Made by a program: the position numbers and the translations under genes. From positions 1-29,354 of the IMG/VR virus record IMGVR_UViG_3300009158_000019: a DNA stretch of 29,354 nucleotides. One strand, given 5' to 3'. This stretch comes from a virus. Position 1 is the first letter of the stretch; each line of letters starts with the position of its first letter. The notes beneath the pieces were generated by a model. That model saw only the letters and a list, made by a program, of their open reading frames with translations, had not been told where the DNA came from and did no database searches. Shown piece by piece: positions 19,792 through 28,809 of the stretch.

Positions 19792-20370
19792 TTAGTTGTT
19801 TTTGTATCTTGCTACTATAGCCCGAGTGCGATCTTCGATGTTACTCATTGCTGTAATGTTTAAAGGTGCTTGCGGTGCAGCTTGACGAGCTTGCTTTACA
19901 GTTGTCGCAGCTGGTGCTTTACTGAGCTCAGTAATCTTAGCTTCTGCAGCGCTTAGCTTAGCTTCGAATTCAGTGATGATGTTATTCAACAATCCTTCTA
20001 CTTGCTCTTTGCTGTAAGTCTCAGCTACTTCCTGCTCAATGCTTACCTCTACATTAGGCTCCTCAGTAATAGCTTCTGCCATTGACTCAATTACCCCTGC
20101 TGCAACCACGATAGTCATACCGTTATCCATTGTGTATTCACCATCAGCAAGAGGTGTAGGATTGCCTGAAGCATCCATTACGAATACATCTACTCCTTCG
20201 GCAAATGCATCAGCACTTGAGTAGATCATAGTGCCATCAGCTAAAGCTCCTTCTGCAGCCATTACTACCTGAGTAACTTCCGGTGCAGCAGTCTCTTCTA
20301 CTGATAGCTTTATCCCATGCTTACTAAGCATCGGAGTGAATTTGTTAAGAATGTCTTGAATCATGTTCAT
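19792..20370 (-). CDS. Scaffold-like capsid assembly protein (192 aa)
   Basis: An acidic, Ala/Glu-rich protein. Its central part holds a beta-like repeat segment (GALADGTMIYSSADAFAEGV; GEYTMDNGMTIVVAAGVIES). A long helix follows (YSKEQVEGLLNNIITEFEAK, then LSAAEAKITELSK), then a Pro/Ala linker and a short basic tail (DRTRAIVARYKNN). Size, composition and place between protease and capsid genes are those of a scaffolding protein. An alternative start at ATG 20364 removes two residues. Confidence 0.7.
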   Translation of the reverse strand: MNMIQDILNKFTPMLSKHGIKLSVEETAAPEVTQVVMAAEGALADGTMIYSSADAFAEGVDVFVMDASGNPTPLADGEYTMDNGMTIVVAAGVIESMAEAITEEPNVEVSIEQEVAETYSKEQVEGLLNNIITEFEAKLSAAEAKITELSKAPAATTVKQARQAAPQAPLNITAMSNIEDRTRAIVARYKNN

Positions 20371-20383
20371 GTGTTATATTTAT

Positions 20384-20392
20384 TAGTGGAAA
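20384..20392 (-). promoter_or_regulatory. TTTCCACTA intergenic motif, site 3 (before scaffold gene)
   Basis: TTTCCACTA lies in the 25-bp gap between the protease stop (20396) and the scaffold ATG (20370), followed by AT-rich sequence. It is the same motif, in the same kind of position, as before the fibre and protease genes. Confidence 0.4.
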
Positions 20393-20395
20393 AAA

Positions 20396-20992
20396 TTACA
20401 AATTCATTTCAAGCTGCTCAGCCAATTCAGCTAATAGCTTCTCTAAGTCTTTCTCTTGTACTTGCGTTTCAGACATTGGAGCAAACCACCCCTCTATTGA
20501 AAAGCCTTTTACCTCTCCATTTTTTACAGCTTGCCATGTAGCTTCATCATCTACTTTAACTCCTATCATCCAAGTGCCTTCAGGCAAGTCAAAGCCTAAA
20601 TTCATACTCTTATCATGAGCACCCATAGTAACCCATGACTCTACTACTGTAAGATTATTTACAGGCATCTCATGCTGGATAGTATGGTTATGGTGCATGT
20701 TACGCTTAAGAAACTCCTGAGCAGTTTGTTCTATAGTCTGTGTAGAGTAAGTGATGTAATACTTTTCGCCATTACCATCATATCTAACTATAGGCTGATT
20801 AGGAATTAATGCAGGACCATACAGCATGCGCTTCTCTCCATCTTCTACTTGAGCAAGTAATAAGTGCGCTTTAGACAGCGCTACAAAGTCTACCATTATT
20901 GCACCCTCAGATACTAAACTTATGGCATACACGCCCATGTTATCCTCTTCCTCTCCTAATCCGTATTCTATTAACTTCAATTTATCATTCAT
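20396..20992 (-). CDS. Prohead maturation protease (XkdF-like)
   Basis: The 198-residue protein has the XkdF-type serine protease pattern: MHHNHTIQHE with the probable catalytic His (residues 99-108), NLTVVESWV with Ser119, then PEGTWMIGVKVDDEATWQAV and NGEVKGFSIEGWF. It would process the scaffold and capsid during maturation. It directly precedes the scaffold and capsid genes. The length is near the family core, with a short helical C-terminal tail (EKDLEKLLAELAEQLE). Confidence 0.85.
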   Translation of the reverse strand: MNDKLKLIEYGLGEEEDNMGVYAISLVSEGAIMVDFVALSKAHLLLAQVEDGEKRMLYGPALIPNQPIVRYDGNGEKYYITYSTQTIEQTAQEFLKRNMHHNHTIQHEMPVNNLTVVESWVTMGAHDKSMNLGFDLPEGTWMIGVKVDDEATWQAVKNGEVKGFSIEGWFAPMSETQVQEKDLEKLLAELAEQLEMNL

Positions 20993-21008
20993 GTGCTTTG
21001 TTTTTTAG

Positions 21009-21017
21009 TAGTGGAAA
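21009..21017 (-). promoter_or_regulatory. TTTCCACTA intergenic motif, site 4 (before protease gene)
   Basis: TTTCCACTA lies in the 29-bp gap between the tape-measure stop (21022) and the protease ATG (20992), followed by CTAAAAAACAAAG. It marks the switch from tail to head genes. Confidence 0.4.
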
Positions 21018-21021
21018 AATT

Positions 21022-23256
21022 CTATAAATGTGATTGGTCTATTATCTTTTGACGTGCCTCTAATGCGTTTGCTACGTTGCCTGCTAATACATAGGTCTCA
21101 ACAGTACCCGGTGCGTTGTTATTAAAGTTACCTCCGCTAAAGTCTACAGCTGGAGCATTAGATTGAGTAGTATTAGCACCTCCTCCCTGATCCATTGAGG
21201 TATTAGGAGCGCCTCCACCAAATTGAGTCTTAGCAATTTTAGCCACGTTAGCAAATCCTATTACACCTACCGCTATAGCTTGAGCTATCTTAACCGATGT
21301 AGGAACTGTCTCAGGTGAATTAAGTGCTTTCACAATAGCAGAATAAGTATCTATTAAAGACATGGCTATATTTAGCGCCTTATTTACATTAAACTGTCTC
21401 TTAGCAGTCTTTTCAGTACGTGCAGTAAAGCTGTCATTTAAAGCTGCTAACGCTGCAAATCCTTGACTTATTGCTGCTACCTTCATCTCTTGAAGAGCAA
21501 TGGCATCTGCTTTCTCTTTATCTGCCCACTTCTTTTTAATAGCATCTTCCTCGGCTAACTGAGCATCTAAAAATACTTTAGTATCTACCCCTCTTAAATC
21601 AGCTTCAGCTATTAAAGCATCATACTTATCTTTATTAATTTGAAGCTCTTTATCTTTTTCGCTTAGTAGTCTTAATTCATTGGCTTTACCTTGTTCTAAT
21701 GCAGCATTACTTATAGCATTATACTTTTGCTTAGACTCTTCTTGTAAAGCTAAATCGGCAGCTACTTGCTTATCATATTCAATTTTAGCATACTTATCTT
21801 TAATAGCCTGCTCTTCTTCTTTATGAAATTGCAATAAGGCTGCCATTGCTTCAGCTGACTGTTTAGCTTTTTGATATGAAGCTACCTCTAACTTTTGGCG
21901 CTCATTAAGTAAAAATAATTCTTTATCTAAGTCGCTTAAATTTCTCCTATCCCAGTCTGCTAATTCTTTCTTAATAGTTAGCAATTCATCAGCTAATTTC
22001 TTTGCCTCCGCTTCACGTTGTGCTTTTCTAACTGCAGCAGCTTCATCAATTTTAGCCTGTTCTTCGGCTGTCTTGGTATTGTTCCAAACTTCAACACCTT
22101 TTTCTTTGATAATCTTTAAATCTCTTTCAGACTGTTTAATTAACTTTTCTTGGGCATCTACCTTAGCCTGAGCAGTTTCTAAATCACGTTTTGCACTTTT
22201 TGCTTTTGCGTCAGTATTACCCCTTTCACTATAAGCGTATTCTGCTGCTTTATCTAATTCTATATTTAAATTTTCTTGCTGTTTCTTTTGAGCAGCAATA
22301 GCTATTTGTAACTGCTGTGCTTTATCTACATATTCCTGTGATGCTTTAATTTTAGCCTGTTGTAATGCTACGTCTTTATTTCCTTCTGCTACAATGTCCT
22401 GTGCAATGCTATGACCTTCTGCAATAGTAGCATTTAACTTGGCTTGTTTCTCAGCTCTTGCATCTTCTAAGGCAGCGCGAGATTCACTTATAGCAGCTTG
22501 CTCTCCTTCTAATAAAGCTAACTTATACGCAGCAGTAAGCTGCTTGTCTTTTGCATCTAATACGCTTAATTCAGCTTGGTATATTTCTCCTGCGCTAGCT
22601 TTTGTTGATTTAAGTAGTGTTACATTTCGCTCTAATACTTTTGTCTGACGAGATAATAAATCTACTTGCTGTTTAAGAGATTGAATCATTCCGCTTTTAT
22701 TACCTACTAAAGCTTCTAATTCTTTCCAATAAACAATAACACCCACCACAGCAGCAGTTAAAAAGAAAATAGGATTAGCCTTAATAGCTTGCCCTAATCC
22801 TTTTAGCGCATTCTTTCCTGCTGTCAATAAATCTCCAAATCCTTTGCTTATATCTTCAGGCTTTAATCTACCTAAATTACCAGCTACTAAATTTACCGAT
22901 TGGCTTAATCCCTCAAAGTCAAGATTTCTTATTTGAGTTCCCATCATGCCGAATGAATTAGTTAAGCCTTCTACAGCAGGGCCTGTATTACCCTTAACTG
23001 CATCAGCTGCATCATTCATTCTATCCTTAAGCTCACCCATCTTCTGAGATAGCTCATTAAATTTCTTAGTGCCTGGATCAAATTTATCTTGCTGCTTCTT
23101 TAATTCAGCGTATTGCTGCTTTAAAGTCTTAGTAGACTCTTCCACTTTAGTAGTAGAATCATCTACTTTCTTTAGCTCTTTGTTAATCTCTTCTAATCCT
23201 GCAAAAGTTCCATCATCATTAAAGAGGAGCTTTAATATCATCTCTTGTGTAGCCAT
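21022..23256 (-). CDS. Tail tape measure protein (744 aa)
   Basis: Long helical protein. The N-terminal part is coiled coil (GLEEINKELKKVDDSTTKVE), followed by GDLLTAGKNALKGLGQAIKA and a hydrophobic segment NPIFFLTAAVVGVIVYW near residue 165. Hundreds of residues rich in Ala, Lys, Glu and Gln follow. A second hydrophobic region (AMSLIDTYSAIVKALNS; AIAVGVIGFANVAKIAKTQF) is typical of tape measures in Bacteroidota phages. At about 0.15 nm per residue it predicts a tail near 110 nm. Its start overlaps the preceding stop by 1 base (TGATG). It is transcribed last of the tail genes. Confidence 0.9.
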   Translation of the reverse strand: MATQEMILKLLFNDDGTFAGLEEINKELKKVDDSTTKVEESTKTLKQQYAELKKQQDKFDPGTKKFNELSQKMGELKDRMNDAADAVKGNTGPAVEGLTNSFGMMGTQIRNLDFEGLSQSVNLVAGNLGRLKPEDISKGFGDLLTAGKNALKGLGQAIKANPIFFLTAAVVGVIVYWKELEALVGNKSGMIQSLKQQVDLLSRQTKVLERNVTLLKSTKASAGEIYQAELSVLDAKDKQLTAAYKLALLEGEQAAISESRAALEDARAEKQAKLNATIAEGHSIAQDIVAEGNKDVALQQAKIKASQEYVDKAQQLQIAIAAQKKQQENLNIELDKAAEYAYSERGNTDAKAKSAKRDLETAQAKVDAQEKLIKQSERDLKIIKEKGVEVWNNTKTAEEQAKIDEAAAVRKAQREAEAKKLADELLTIKKELADWDRRNLSDLDKELFLLNERQKLEVASYQKAKQSAEAMAALLQFHKEEEQAIKDKYAKIEYDKQVAADLALQEESKQKYNAISNAALEQGKANELRLLSEKDKELQINKDKYDALIAEADLRGVDTKVFLDAQLAEEDAIKKKWADKEKADAIALQEMKVAAISQGFAALAALNDSFTARTEKTAKRQFNVNKALNIAMSLIDTYSAIVKALNSPETVPTSVKIAQAIAVGVIGFANVAKIAKTQFGGGAPNTSMDQGGGANTTQSNAPAVDFSGGNFNNNAPGTVETYVLAGNVANALEARQKIIDQSHL

Positions 23257-23453
23257 CAGATTACGCTATAAATTGTGTATGTAATTAAGCTAAGTAGCCC
23301 TATTAGTATAGTGTAATTAATAGCTCTTATTTGCCATACCTTTAGCCTTGCATGGTATGTACCGCTTGCATGCTTAAACTCTTGGCTCTTGCCCTGCACA
23401 CCTGAGCGTAACAAAGTCATACTATAAATAATGTCTTGTTGTGGATTTGTCAT
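23256..23453 (-). CDS. Small protein with C-terminal membrane segment (65 aa)
   Basis: A polar N-terminal half (NPQQDIIYSMTLLRSGVQGK) is followed by a C-terminal hydrophobic stretch (INYTILIGLLSLITYTIYSV). It is tightly coupled on both sides (4-bp overlap upstream, TGATG downstream to the tape measure). A tail-assembly accessory or membrane-contact peptide is possible. No family recognised. Confidence 0.6.
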   Translation of the reverse strand: MTNPQQDIIYSMTLLRSGVQGKSQEFKHASGTYHARLKVWQIRAINYTILIGLLSLITYTIYSVI

Positions 23454-26400
23454 ATTATAGGTGTACGTTGAAATTTAGATTGTGTGTATTGAATCGTTGC
23501 GCTAATCACTGCAGTTTTACCCACTACAGTAGCCTTAACGTAAGGTGCTATCTTATTACTTACAACGGGCATGTATAAATTAAATAGACCGCTACCCCAC
23601 CCGCTATTAAACTGATTAACTAAAACAGGAGTAGAGCTATATTGAGTTACTTTATCTTTCCAAATCATTGTGCTAAATTCTAAGCTCGCTACCTTACCCG
23701 TAAAATCAGTTACGTTGTAATCATATTCCATGATAGAGATGTAAACCTTTACCATCCAAACGCTCTCAGTAGGCATAGCTATAGTGCCGTTATCTATTCC
23801 GTCTAAGAATAAATCTACTTGAGTAGGATTAGCAGTAAGCTCGCCTAAACCCATCAGCTGAATAAACCCATGTTGTGAGCGCCCTGGTATTGTTGTTCCA
23901 AAGTCTGAGGTACCATCATACCAAGTGCCACCGCCAAAGTGCACACCTCTTACATCAGCTTCTGCCCATCGGCCCATCACTGTAGTACCTTCTAAATTAG
24001 GCCTGATAAAGTTGCGATATCCTAAAGCTTGGCTGTAGTTATTATTAGGTGCAATGCCATGGCCTAAGCCACTAACTAATATGCGCTCATTATTATTCTC
24101 AATAGATGCTCTATTGACGTTACCCATACCGGTAGCACTCTTTTGATTACCACTTGTGTTAGTGATATTGCTACCGCCTACGTTGTTAGGTGAGGTAATT
24201 ATACCGCCTGTGCCATTAGTTCCTGTAGATGCAAAGCATGCGCCCTTACCATCATTCCAAGTGTAGCCGTAAAATTCGCAGCACTCCTGTGAGCCATTGC
24301 TTAAATTACCATCGTAATCTAAAAATCTTACTGCTCCTGTAGTTGCGCTTATAGTAGATGGAGTGTATTGGCATAGAGCTCCAATGTCAAGTAAGCGGAT
24401 AAGCTTGCACTTAGTTACTTGCTCATCAGCTACTATGTAATCAGTTAATTCTATTACTCTCCACAAGCTATCCTTAACCCAAATCTTATCGTTAAATTTT
24501 AAGCCAAATACATCGGTTACAGATAGCTTAAAATAAGCCTCCATTATCTTCTGCTCCGAATCATACAGCTCAGAAATATACTGCCTCCAATATCTATCAA
24601 ATAGCGTGTGTAATGGCATTACTTCTATCGGATGCGGAGGAATCTCCTGACCAAAGTTTAGGTCATCTGTGCCTATCTCTGTTGGGATAGCTGAGTAGTG
24701 GCTAAGTAGAGGAATAACTGTAAATGATGCTACCTCTACATTTTCATCGTACACCATAACTACAGCACTTTCTTCGTATGCTCTCTTATAAAGGATGCGC
24801 GGACCAGGTGCCATAAACTCACCCGTTTCATTAAAGTATTTTGGGATGATGTAAGTAGTGTTCGGAATTAAATCGCATGGCGAAGCACCAAAGGTTAGCT
24901 CCACTGTGAAATCACTTGTGCTAAAGTCATTGCCTGCATCAGTTAGGCGAAGCTCTCCGTAGACTCTTTGAGCTCCACTCTTGTACTTAGCATTGATTAA
25001 ATCACCCTGCTCTTTATAGCTCCATTTAAGCACTCTCTTTCTAATGTCAGCTGCAGGGGTAAGTACTATATCTTTTGATAGGTCTAACTTACCAGTCCAA
25101 TCGTAATCATCTCCTGTACCTAAATACTCTACCATTGGTATAATCTCAACAGCATTAGGTGTATTTGGATTAGGCACTAGCACAGCGTTGAACATTTTAA
25201 GGATGTCGCGTAAGTAATCTATCTGCTTTAGTTCAGGTGAATTTCTAATAAAGCTAATAGGCTGAGCTTGTAATTCTCCTGTTACAAATGAAACGCCAAT
25301 AGTACAGTTAAAGCCAAATAAAATAGTTTGAGCGCTACCTGCATGGGCATAAACATAGTAACGTACTTCATCAGCTACTTGTATATCTAAATTATACCAA
25401 GCATAAACTACAGGCTCTACAGGAACTTGAGTATATTGACCTGTTGTAAAGTCATATTCTAATACCGTATCTGAAATAGCTTGACCTTGGGCCATTGGAT
25501 AAAGTGTTTCTATGCCATCTCTTGTGAGTCCTAAAACAAAATCATAAGCATTTTGAGCAAAGGCAGCAGCTCCAGGCGCTATAAATCTAGCATCAATATA
25601 AAATGTAGCTGTAAAATTGCCTTGTGATGTATAAACATCTGAAGCAAAGCTACTACTTGGATCAGTTGATTCCGTCCATCCTGTAAGTTGTTTTTTAGTT
25701 TGGCCATTAGCAGCAGGAACATCTATAGTAACTGATGTAGATCCTCCTACAAATCCTGCCAAAAATTTAGCTTCATCATTAGTTACTGTTCCGAGTGTTA
25801 GTGGATTAGTGATGTAAGGAATATACATCTCTTGCAGTTCACTTGCTATAGTATCTCCGCTCCATGTAAAGCCAGCCTCACTTATAATCTTATCCATTAA
25901 CCACTTCGCCTGAACAGCTAGTGTAAGTTCTGAAGTATAGATAGGATTAACTGAGCTGAATACTCTTCTACTTGTTACTGTTGTATCCTCGCTCCAATTC
26001 TGCCCTTTGTCAGCTAGTGTATAACAAATGTTATTATCAAATAAGCTACCATCGTTAATTAGGTTTACATTCTGATAAGTATTCTCATGCTCAAATTCTG
26101 TATAATCTAATTCTTTGATTAGCTTATCTCCAATGCTGCGAGCTAAGTCTACCGTTTCTCCAAAGAATGCTATAACAAATTCATGCATCTTGCCCTGCTG
26201 AGTGATGGCTTGCTTAAATTGTATGTGCCCCTCTGCAATGGGTAAGGTATCTACTGAGAGAGTTGCCTCTATCTTTCTTAATACATTAATCTGAGTAGTG
26301 TCATCATTAAGCAAATTCACGTTATACTGCTGCCCAAAGAAATCTACGTTAGCTTTCGTTGCAGGTATTCTAAACTCACGTGAGAATGCTCCTCTGGTAG

Positions 26401-26518
26401 TAAACTCAGATACGCTATTAAAGTTAGATGAGTAGCTTATGCTTTCGTTCTCATACAAGTCTACCACTACTGCAGCTCCATTGCTTGCCTTAACCGTTAA
26501 TATTACTGATGGCCTCAT
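23450..26518 (-). CDS. Large tail-tip / baseplate protein (1022 aa)
   Basis: The N-terminus (VVVDLYENESISYSSNFNSV, then GAFSREFRIPATKANVDFF) and the middle (VEYLGTGDDYDWTGKLDLSK, later RVLKWSYKEQGDLINAKYKS) match large tail proteins I recall from Bacteroidota siphophages, where they lie next to the tape measure. A Cys-containing segment (NGSQECCEFYGYTWNDGKGA) and a Gly/Asn-rich linker precede a fibre-like end of about 210 residues (ALGYRNFIRPNLEGTTVMGR). It is probably the central tail-tip component. ATGA overlaps join it to both neighbours. Confidence 0.75.
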   Translation of the reverse strand: MRPSVILTVKASNGAAVVVDLYENESISYSSNFNSVSEFTTRGAFSREFRIPATKANVDFFGQQYNVNLLNDDTTQINVLRKIEATLSVDTLPIAEGHIQFKQAITQQGKMHEFVIAFFGETVDLARSIGDKLIKELDYTEFEHENTYQNVNLINDGSLFDNNICYTLADKGQNWSEDTTVTSRRVFSSVNPIYTSELTLAVQAKWLMDKIISEAGFTWSGDTIASELQEMYIPYITNPLTLGTVTNDEAKFLAGFVGGSTSVTIDVPAANGQTKKQLTGWTESTDPSSSFASDVYTSQGNFTATFYIDARFIAPGAAAFAQNAYDFVLGLTRDGIETLYPMAQGQAISDTVLEYDFTTGQYTQVPVEPVVYAWYNLDIQVADEVRYYVYAHAGSAQTILFGFNCTIGVSFVTGELQAQPISFIRNSPELKQIDYLRDILKMFNAVLVPNPNTPNAVEIIPMVEYLGTGDDYDWTGKLDLSKDIVLTPAADIRKRVLKWSYKEQGDLINAKYKSGAQRVYGELRLTDAGNDFSTSDFTVELTFGASPCDLIPNTTYIIPKYFNETGEFMAPGPRILYKRAYEESAVVMVYDENVEVASFTVIPLLSHYSAIPTEIGTDDLNFGQEIPPHPIEVMPLHTLFDRYWRQYISELYDSEQKIMEAYFKLSVTDVFGLKFNDKIWVKDSLWRVIELTDYIVADEQVTKCKLIRLLDIGALCQYTPSTISATTGAVRFLDYDGNLSNGSQECCEFYGYTWNDGKGACFASTGTNGTGGIITSPNNVGGSNITNTSGNQKSATGMGNVNRASIENNNERILVSGLGHGIAPNNNYSQALGYRNFIRPNLEGTTVMGRWAEADVRGVHFGGGTWYDGTSDFGTTIPGRSQHGFIQLMGLGELTANPTQVDLFLDGIDNGTIAMPTESVWMVKVYISIMEYDYNVTDFTGKVASLEFSTMIWKDKVTQYSSTPVLVNQFNSGWGSGLFNLYMPVVSNKIAPYVKATVVGKTAVISATIQYTQSKFQRTPII

Positions 26519-27795
26519 GCTGTGTAATCGTTACTGAATTTTAACATCAATTCTAAATCTGTTTTACGTGAGCTTCGGCTCTTAACAGCTATGTAGTTAT
26601 TGCTATCTATGAGCACAGGTGTAGCACTACCATCAGGATTAATGATGTAAACTGATTCGGAATAGATAAGATTCTTAAGGTATTCAAATTGCCCCTCTGT
26701 TAAGAAGTCAGTTCTGATACGCATCATCTTTTCTACAAATGGGCTGCGCTCAGTTAGCCCTCTATCGTATGTGTTAAATCCAAACGCTGTAGTTTCGTCT
26801 GCTATGCCGTAGTTACCTACTACCTTTCTGTAGCGCTTGCGTTCTACTGAGTAAGATTCCTCAGAGCGTTTAGTAAAGTTGAAGTAATCCCATCCACCTC
26901 TGCTATTGGTCCAGCCTAATCTTATCTTATCAAATCTGCATTCATCTGCTGCTTTGAATACAGCTATAGGTGTTGCACATGGTGCAGCTCCGCTATTTAA
27001 GAAGTTAATTAAGTAGTGATGCCAATCTGCATCTAAGCCAAATGAATCATTTATGTTACCAGGTAGAAGAGGAAGATGGTTAATAGTGCCTGCTGCAATA
27101 ACACAAGCTAATGTGTCGGTCTGAATAGGTGCACCCGCTTCGTTGAATTGTACTATCTGCACATCATCTATTGCGTTACCTGTTAATGTTGTTCCATCAT
27201 CTGCAGGAATAGTTAGCACTCCGTAATCATCATTAAAGCCTGTTATACCTATAGTTTTATTACCTAAAGAATATTCATTTAATAAGTCATCCATTGCATA
27301 GGTGCTTCGGTATAAATCACTCATGATGCGTCCGTTAGTACCTGACAAAGAAAAATAATTAGATGGATCAGGATTAAAGCCATCACTAATCTGAAAGGCT
27401 GCATTGATTAAAGCGCTGCCATCTAAGTAATATTCAGTAGGCTGCACCTCAAATAAGCCAAGCACATCATAGCCTTCCTGTATAATTGTGCTAATGCCCA
27501 AAATATTACGCGATGTAGCAGCATCTTGCACCGTTGTGGATGCAAATAAAGATGGCACTGCATCAGTGCTGTTTACTCCTAAATCCATTGCAGAACTTAC
27601 TACAGGATTTAAGTCAAATACCAAAGCTCCGTTCAGATTTGGCTGCACGTAAAAGACATTTGTAGTAGTGCCATTGCTTACTGTTATCACATATCTAAAG
27701 CCAGGCTGTCCAATTTGAGTAGATGTAGCTACTACTATAAGCTTCTGCTTTAGAGCTGTGAATATGTAAGGCTGCTGATGTATTGTAATTGCCAT
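26515..27795 (-). CDS. Minor tail protein (426 aa)
   Basis: The N-terminal half is beta-rich (FRYVITVSNGTTTNVFYVQP). The C-terminal half carries KIRLGWTNSRGGWDYFNFTK, RSEESYSVERKRYRKVVGNY and TDFLTEGQFEYLKNLIYSES. This is the order seen in tail proteins encoded next to the large tail-tip protein in Bacteroidota phages. It overlaps that gene by 4 bp. It is likely a baseplate or distal-tail component. Family recognition is by motif order only. Confidence 0.7.
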   Translation of the reverse strand: MAITIHQQPYIFTALKQKLIVVATSTQIGQPGFRYVITVSNGTTTNVFYVQPNLNGALVFDLNPVVSSAMDLGVNSTDAVPSLFASTTVQDAATSRNILGISTIIQEGYDVLGLFEVQPTEYYLDGSALINAAFQISDGFNPDPSNYFSLSGTNGRIMSDLYRSTYAMDDLLNEYSLGNKTIGITGFNDDYGVLTIPADDGTTLTGNAIDDVQIVQFNEAGAPIQTDTLACVIAAGTINHLPLLPGNINDSFGLDADWHHYLINFLNSGAAPCATPIAVFKAADECRFDKIRLGWTNSRGGWDYFNFTKRSEESYSVERKRYRKVVGNYGIADETTAFGFNTYDRGLTERSPFVEKMMRIRTDFLTEGQFEYLKNLIYSESVYIINPDGSATPVLIDSNNYIAVKSRSSRKTDLELMLKFSNDYTA

Positions 27796-27797
27796 TA

Positions 27798-28421
27798 TTA
27801 TGAAGGTCTAATGTTAGTTAGTTTTCTCGTTTGGTTTAAGATGTAGATGTTGACAGCATCACTCATGGCAGCATTAAGCTGCGGAGCGTAATCAGGTAGC
27901 CACTCTAAGTATGCGTCTCTAAAATAGTAGAGAGGAGCAATACCTTTCTTTTCTATGCTTTTAGCCATAGCGTTAGCTACTCTTCTGCGCTGATCCTCAT
28001 CTTTGTTAACTGCGCTCTTAGCGAACTTAGTCATCTTGCCAGTCTCGCCCATAGCACGTAGCTTAATCTTCTTTAGATTCATCCAGTTGAGTATAGCTTC
28101 TACCGGAGGCTTGGCAGCTCCTGCTGCAAATCTTGTATCTATCCCTTTGTAATTACTCTCCTTACCTTGTCTACCATATTCCACCCATTTAGCGTAGTCA
28201 GCTGATGAGTCAAAGCCAATAGATGGCAGTGTGCCTGTTACATCTATGTTGTAATACAAAGAAGCTGCTAAGGTACCTGTAGTGTTAGCTTTGCGCTTCT
28301 TACCATATCTTGTTTGCTGGATGCGGATGTTTGAGCGTGCGCTCTCAGTAACGGATTCTCCGAAATCTAAAAGCACATCGTACAGCGCTCCCTGTTCAAA
28401 TAGCTCGGCTAAGATGCTCAT
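27798..28421 (-). CDS. HK97 gp10-like tail completion protein (207 aa)
   Basis: The sequence has TGTLAASLYYNIDVTGTLPS, then SADYAKWVEYGRQGKESN, PPVEAILNWMNLKKIKL, and a basic part DEDQRRRVANAMAKSIEKKG. The DYAxWVEYGRxG and PPxxxILxW motifs are those of HK97 gp10-like proteins, which connect the tail tube to the head. It lies 2 bp before the minor tail gene and overlaps the upstream 41-aa ORF (ATGA). Confidence 0.75.
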   Translation of the reverse strand: MSILAELFEQGALYDVLLDFGESVTESARSNIRIQQTRYGKKRKANTTGTLAASLYYNIDVTGTLPSIGFDSSADYAKWVEYGRQGKESNYKGIDTRFAAGAAKPPVEAILNWMNLKKIKLRAMGETGKMTKFAKSAVNKDEDQRRRVANAMAKSIEKKGIAPLYYFRDAYLEWLPDYAPQLNAAMSDAVNIYILNQTRKLTNIRPS

Positions 28422-28543
28422 TCTTTTACCTCAGCTTCCTCTTTTATCTTGTTGAAGAATTGAATCAATGGTAAGCCAAATTTGACAGGCATCTCTTGAA
28501 TGAAAGCGTCTAACTGCTTCAAGTGTTCTTCGGTAAGTTTCAT
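28418..28543 (-). CDS. Small helical protein (41 aa)
   Basis: An ORF of 41 codons from ATG 28543 to TGA 28418. It reads MKLTEEHLKQLDAFIQEMPV, then KFGLPLIQFFNKIKEE, one amphipathic helix, a turn and another helix. Its stop overlaps the next ATG (ATGA), and it starts 4 bp after the 83-aa gene stop. Position and protein-like sequence support it. Function unknown. Confidence 0.6.
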   Translation of the reverse strand: MKLTEEHLKQLDAFIQEMPVKFGLPLIQFFNKIKEEAEVKE

Positions 28544-28547
28544 GTTC

Positions 28548-28799
28548 TTATTTTATTATTGTTACTCCTATTGCATTTGCTACGCATTCTGCGACATACT
28601 CGTTGTCTGTTCCCCATGCTTTAAATTCTTCTTCGGTTAGCGTGTAGTTTCCATTCGTTAGAACAATTCCTTCGTCCGTCTTTAATTCGTAGTAGGTAGT
28701 GCAAGTGGTTGCGCTTGTTTCGAAGTTGAGAATGAGTACACTCATTTCTGTTGCTGTTCCTTGGTTTAAAGGAAAGATAACGGGTTGTATTTTAGCCAT
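28548..28799 (-). CDS. Small protein downstream of fibre gene (83 aa)
   Basis: The sequence reads PVIFPLNQGTATEMSVLILN, then TCTTYYELKTDEGIVLTNGN and YTLTEEEFKAWGTDNEYVAE, a beta-rich domain with a short helix. I recall similar 80-100-residue proteins directly downstream of fibre genes in Bacteroidota phages. It may be a fibre chaperone or minor virion protein, by position only. It starts 10 bp after the fibre stop. Confidence 0.65.
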   Translation of the reverse strand: MAKIQPVIFPLNQGTATEMSVLILNFETSATTCTTYYELKTDEGIVLTNGNYTLTEEEFKAWGTDNEYVAECVANAIGVTIIK

Positions 28800-28809
28800 T
28801 GTTATAATT

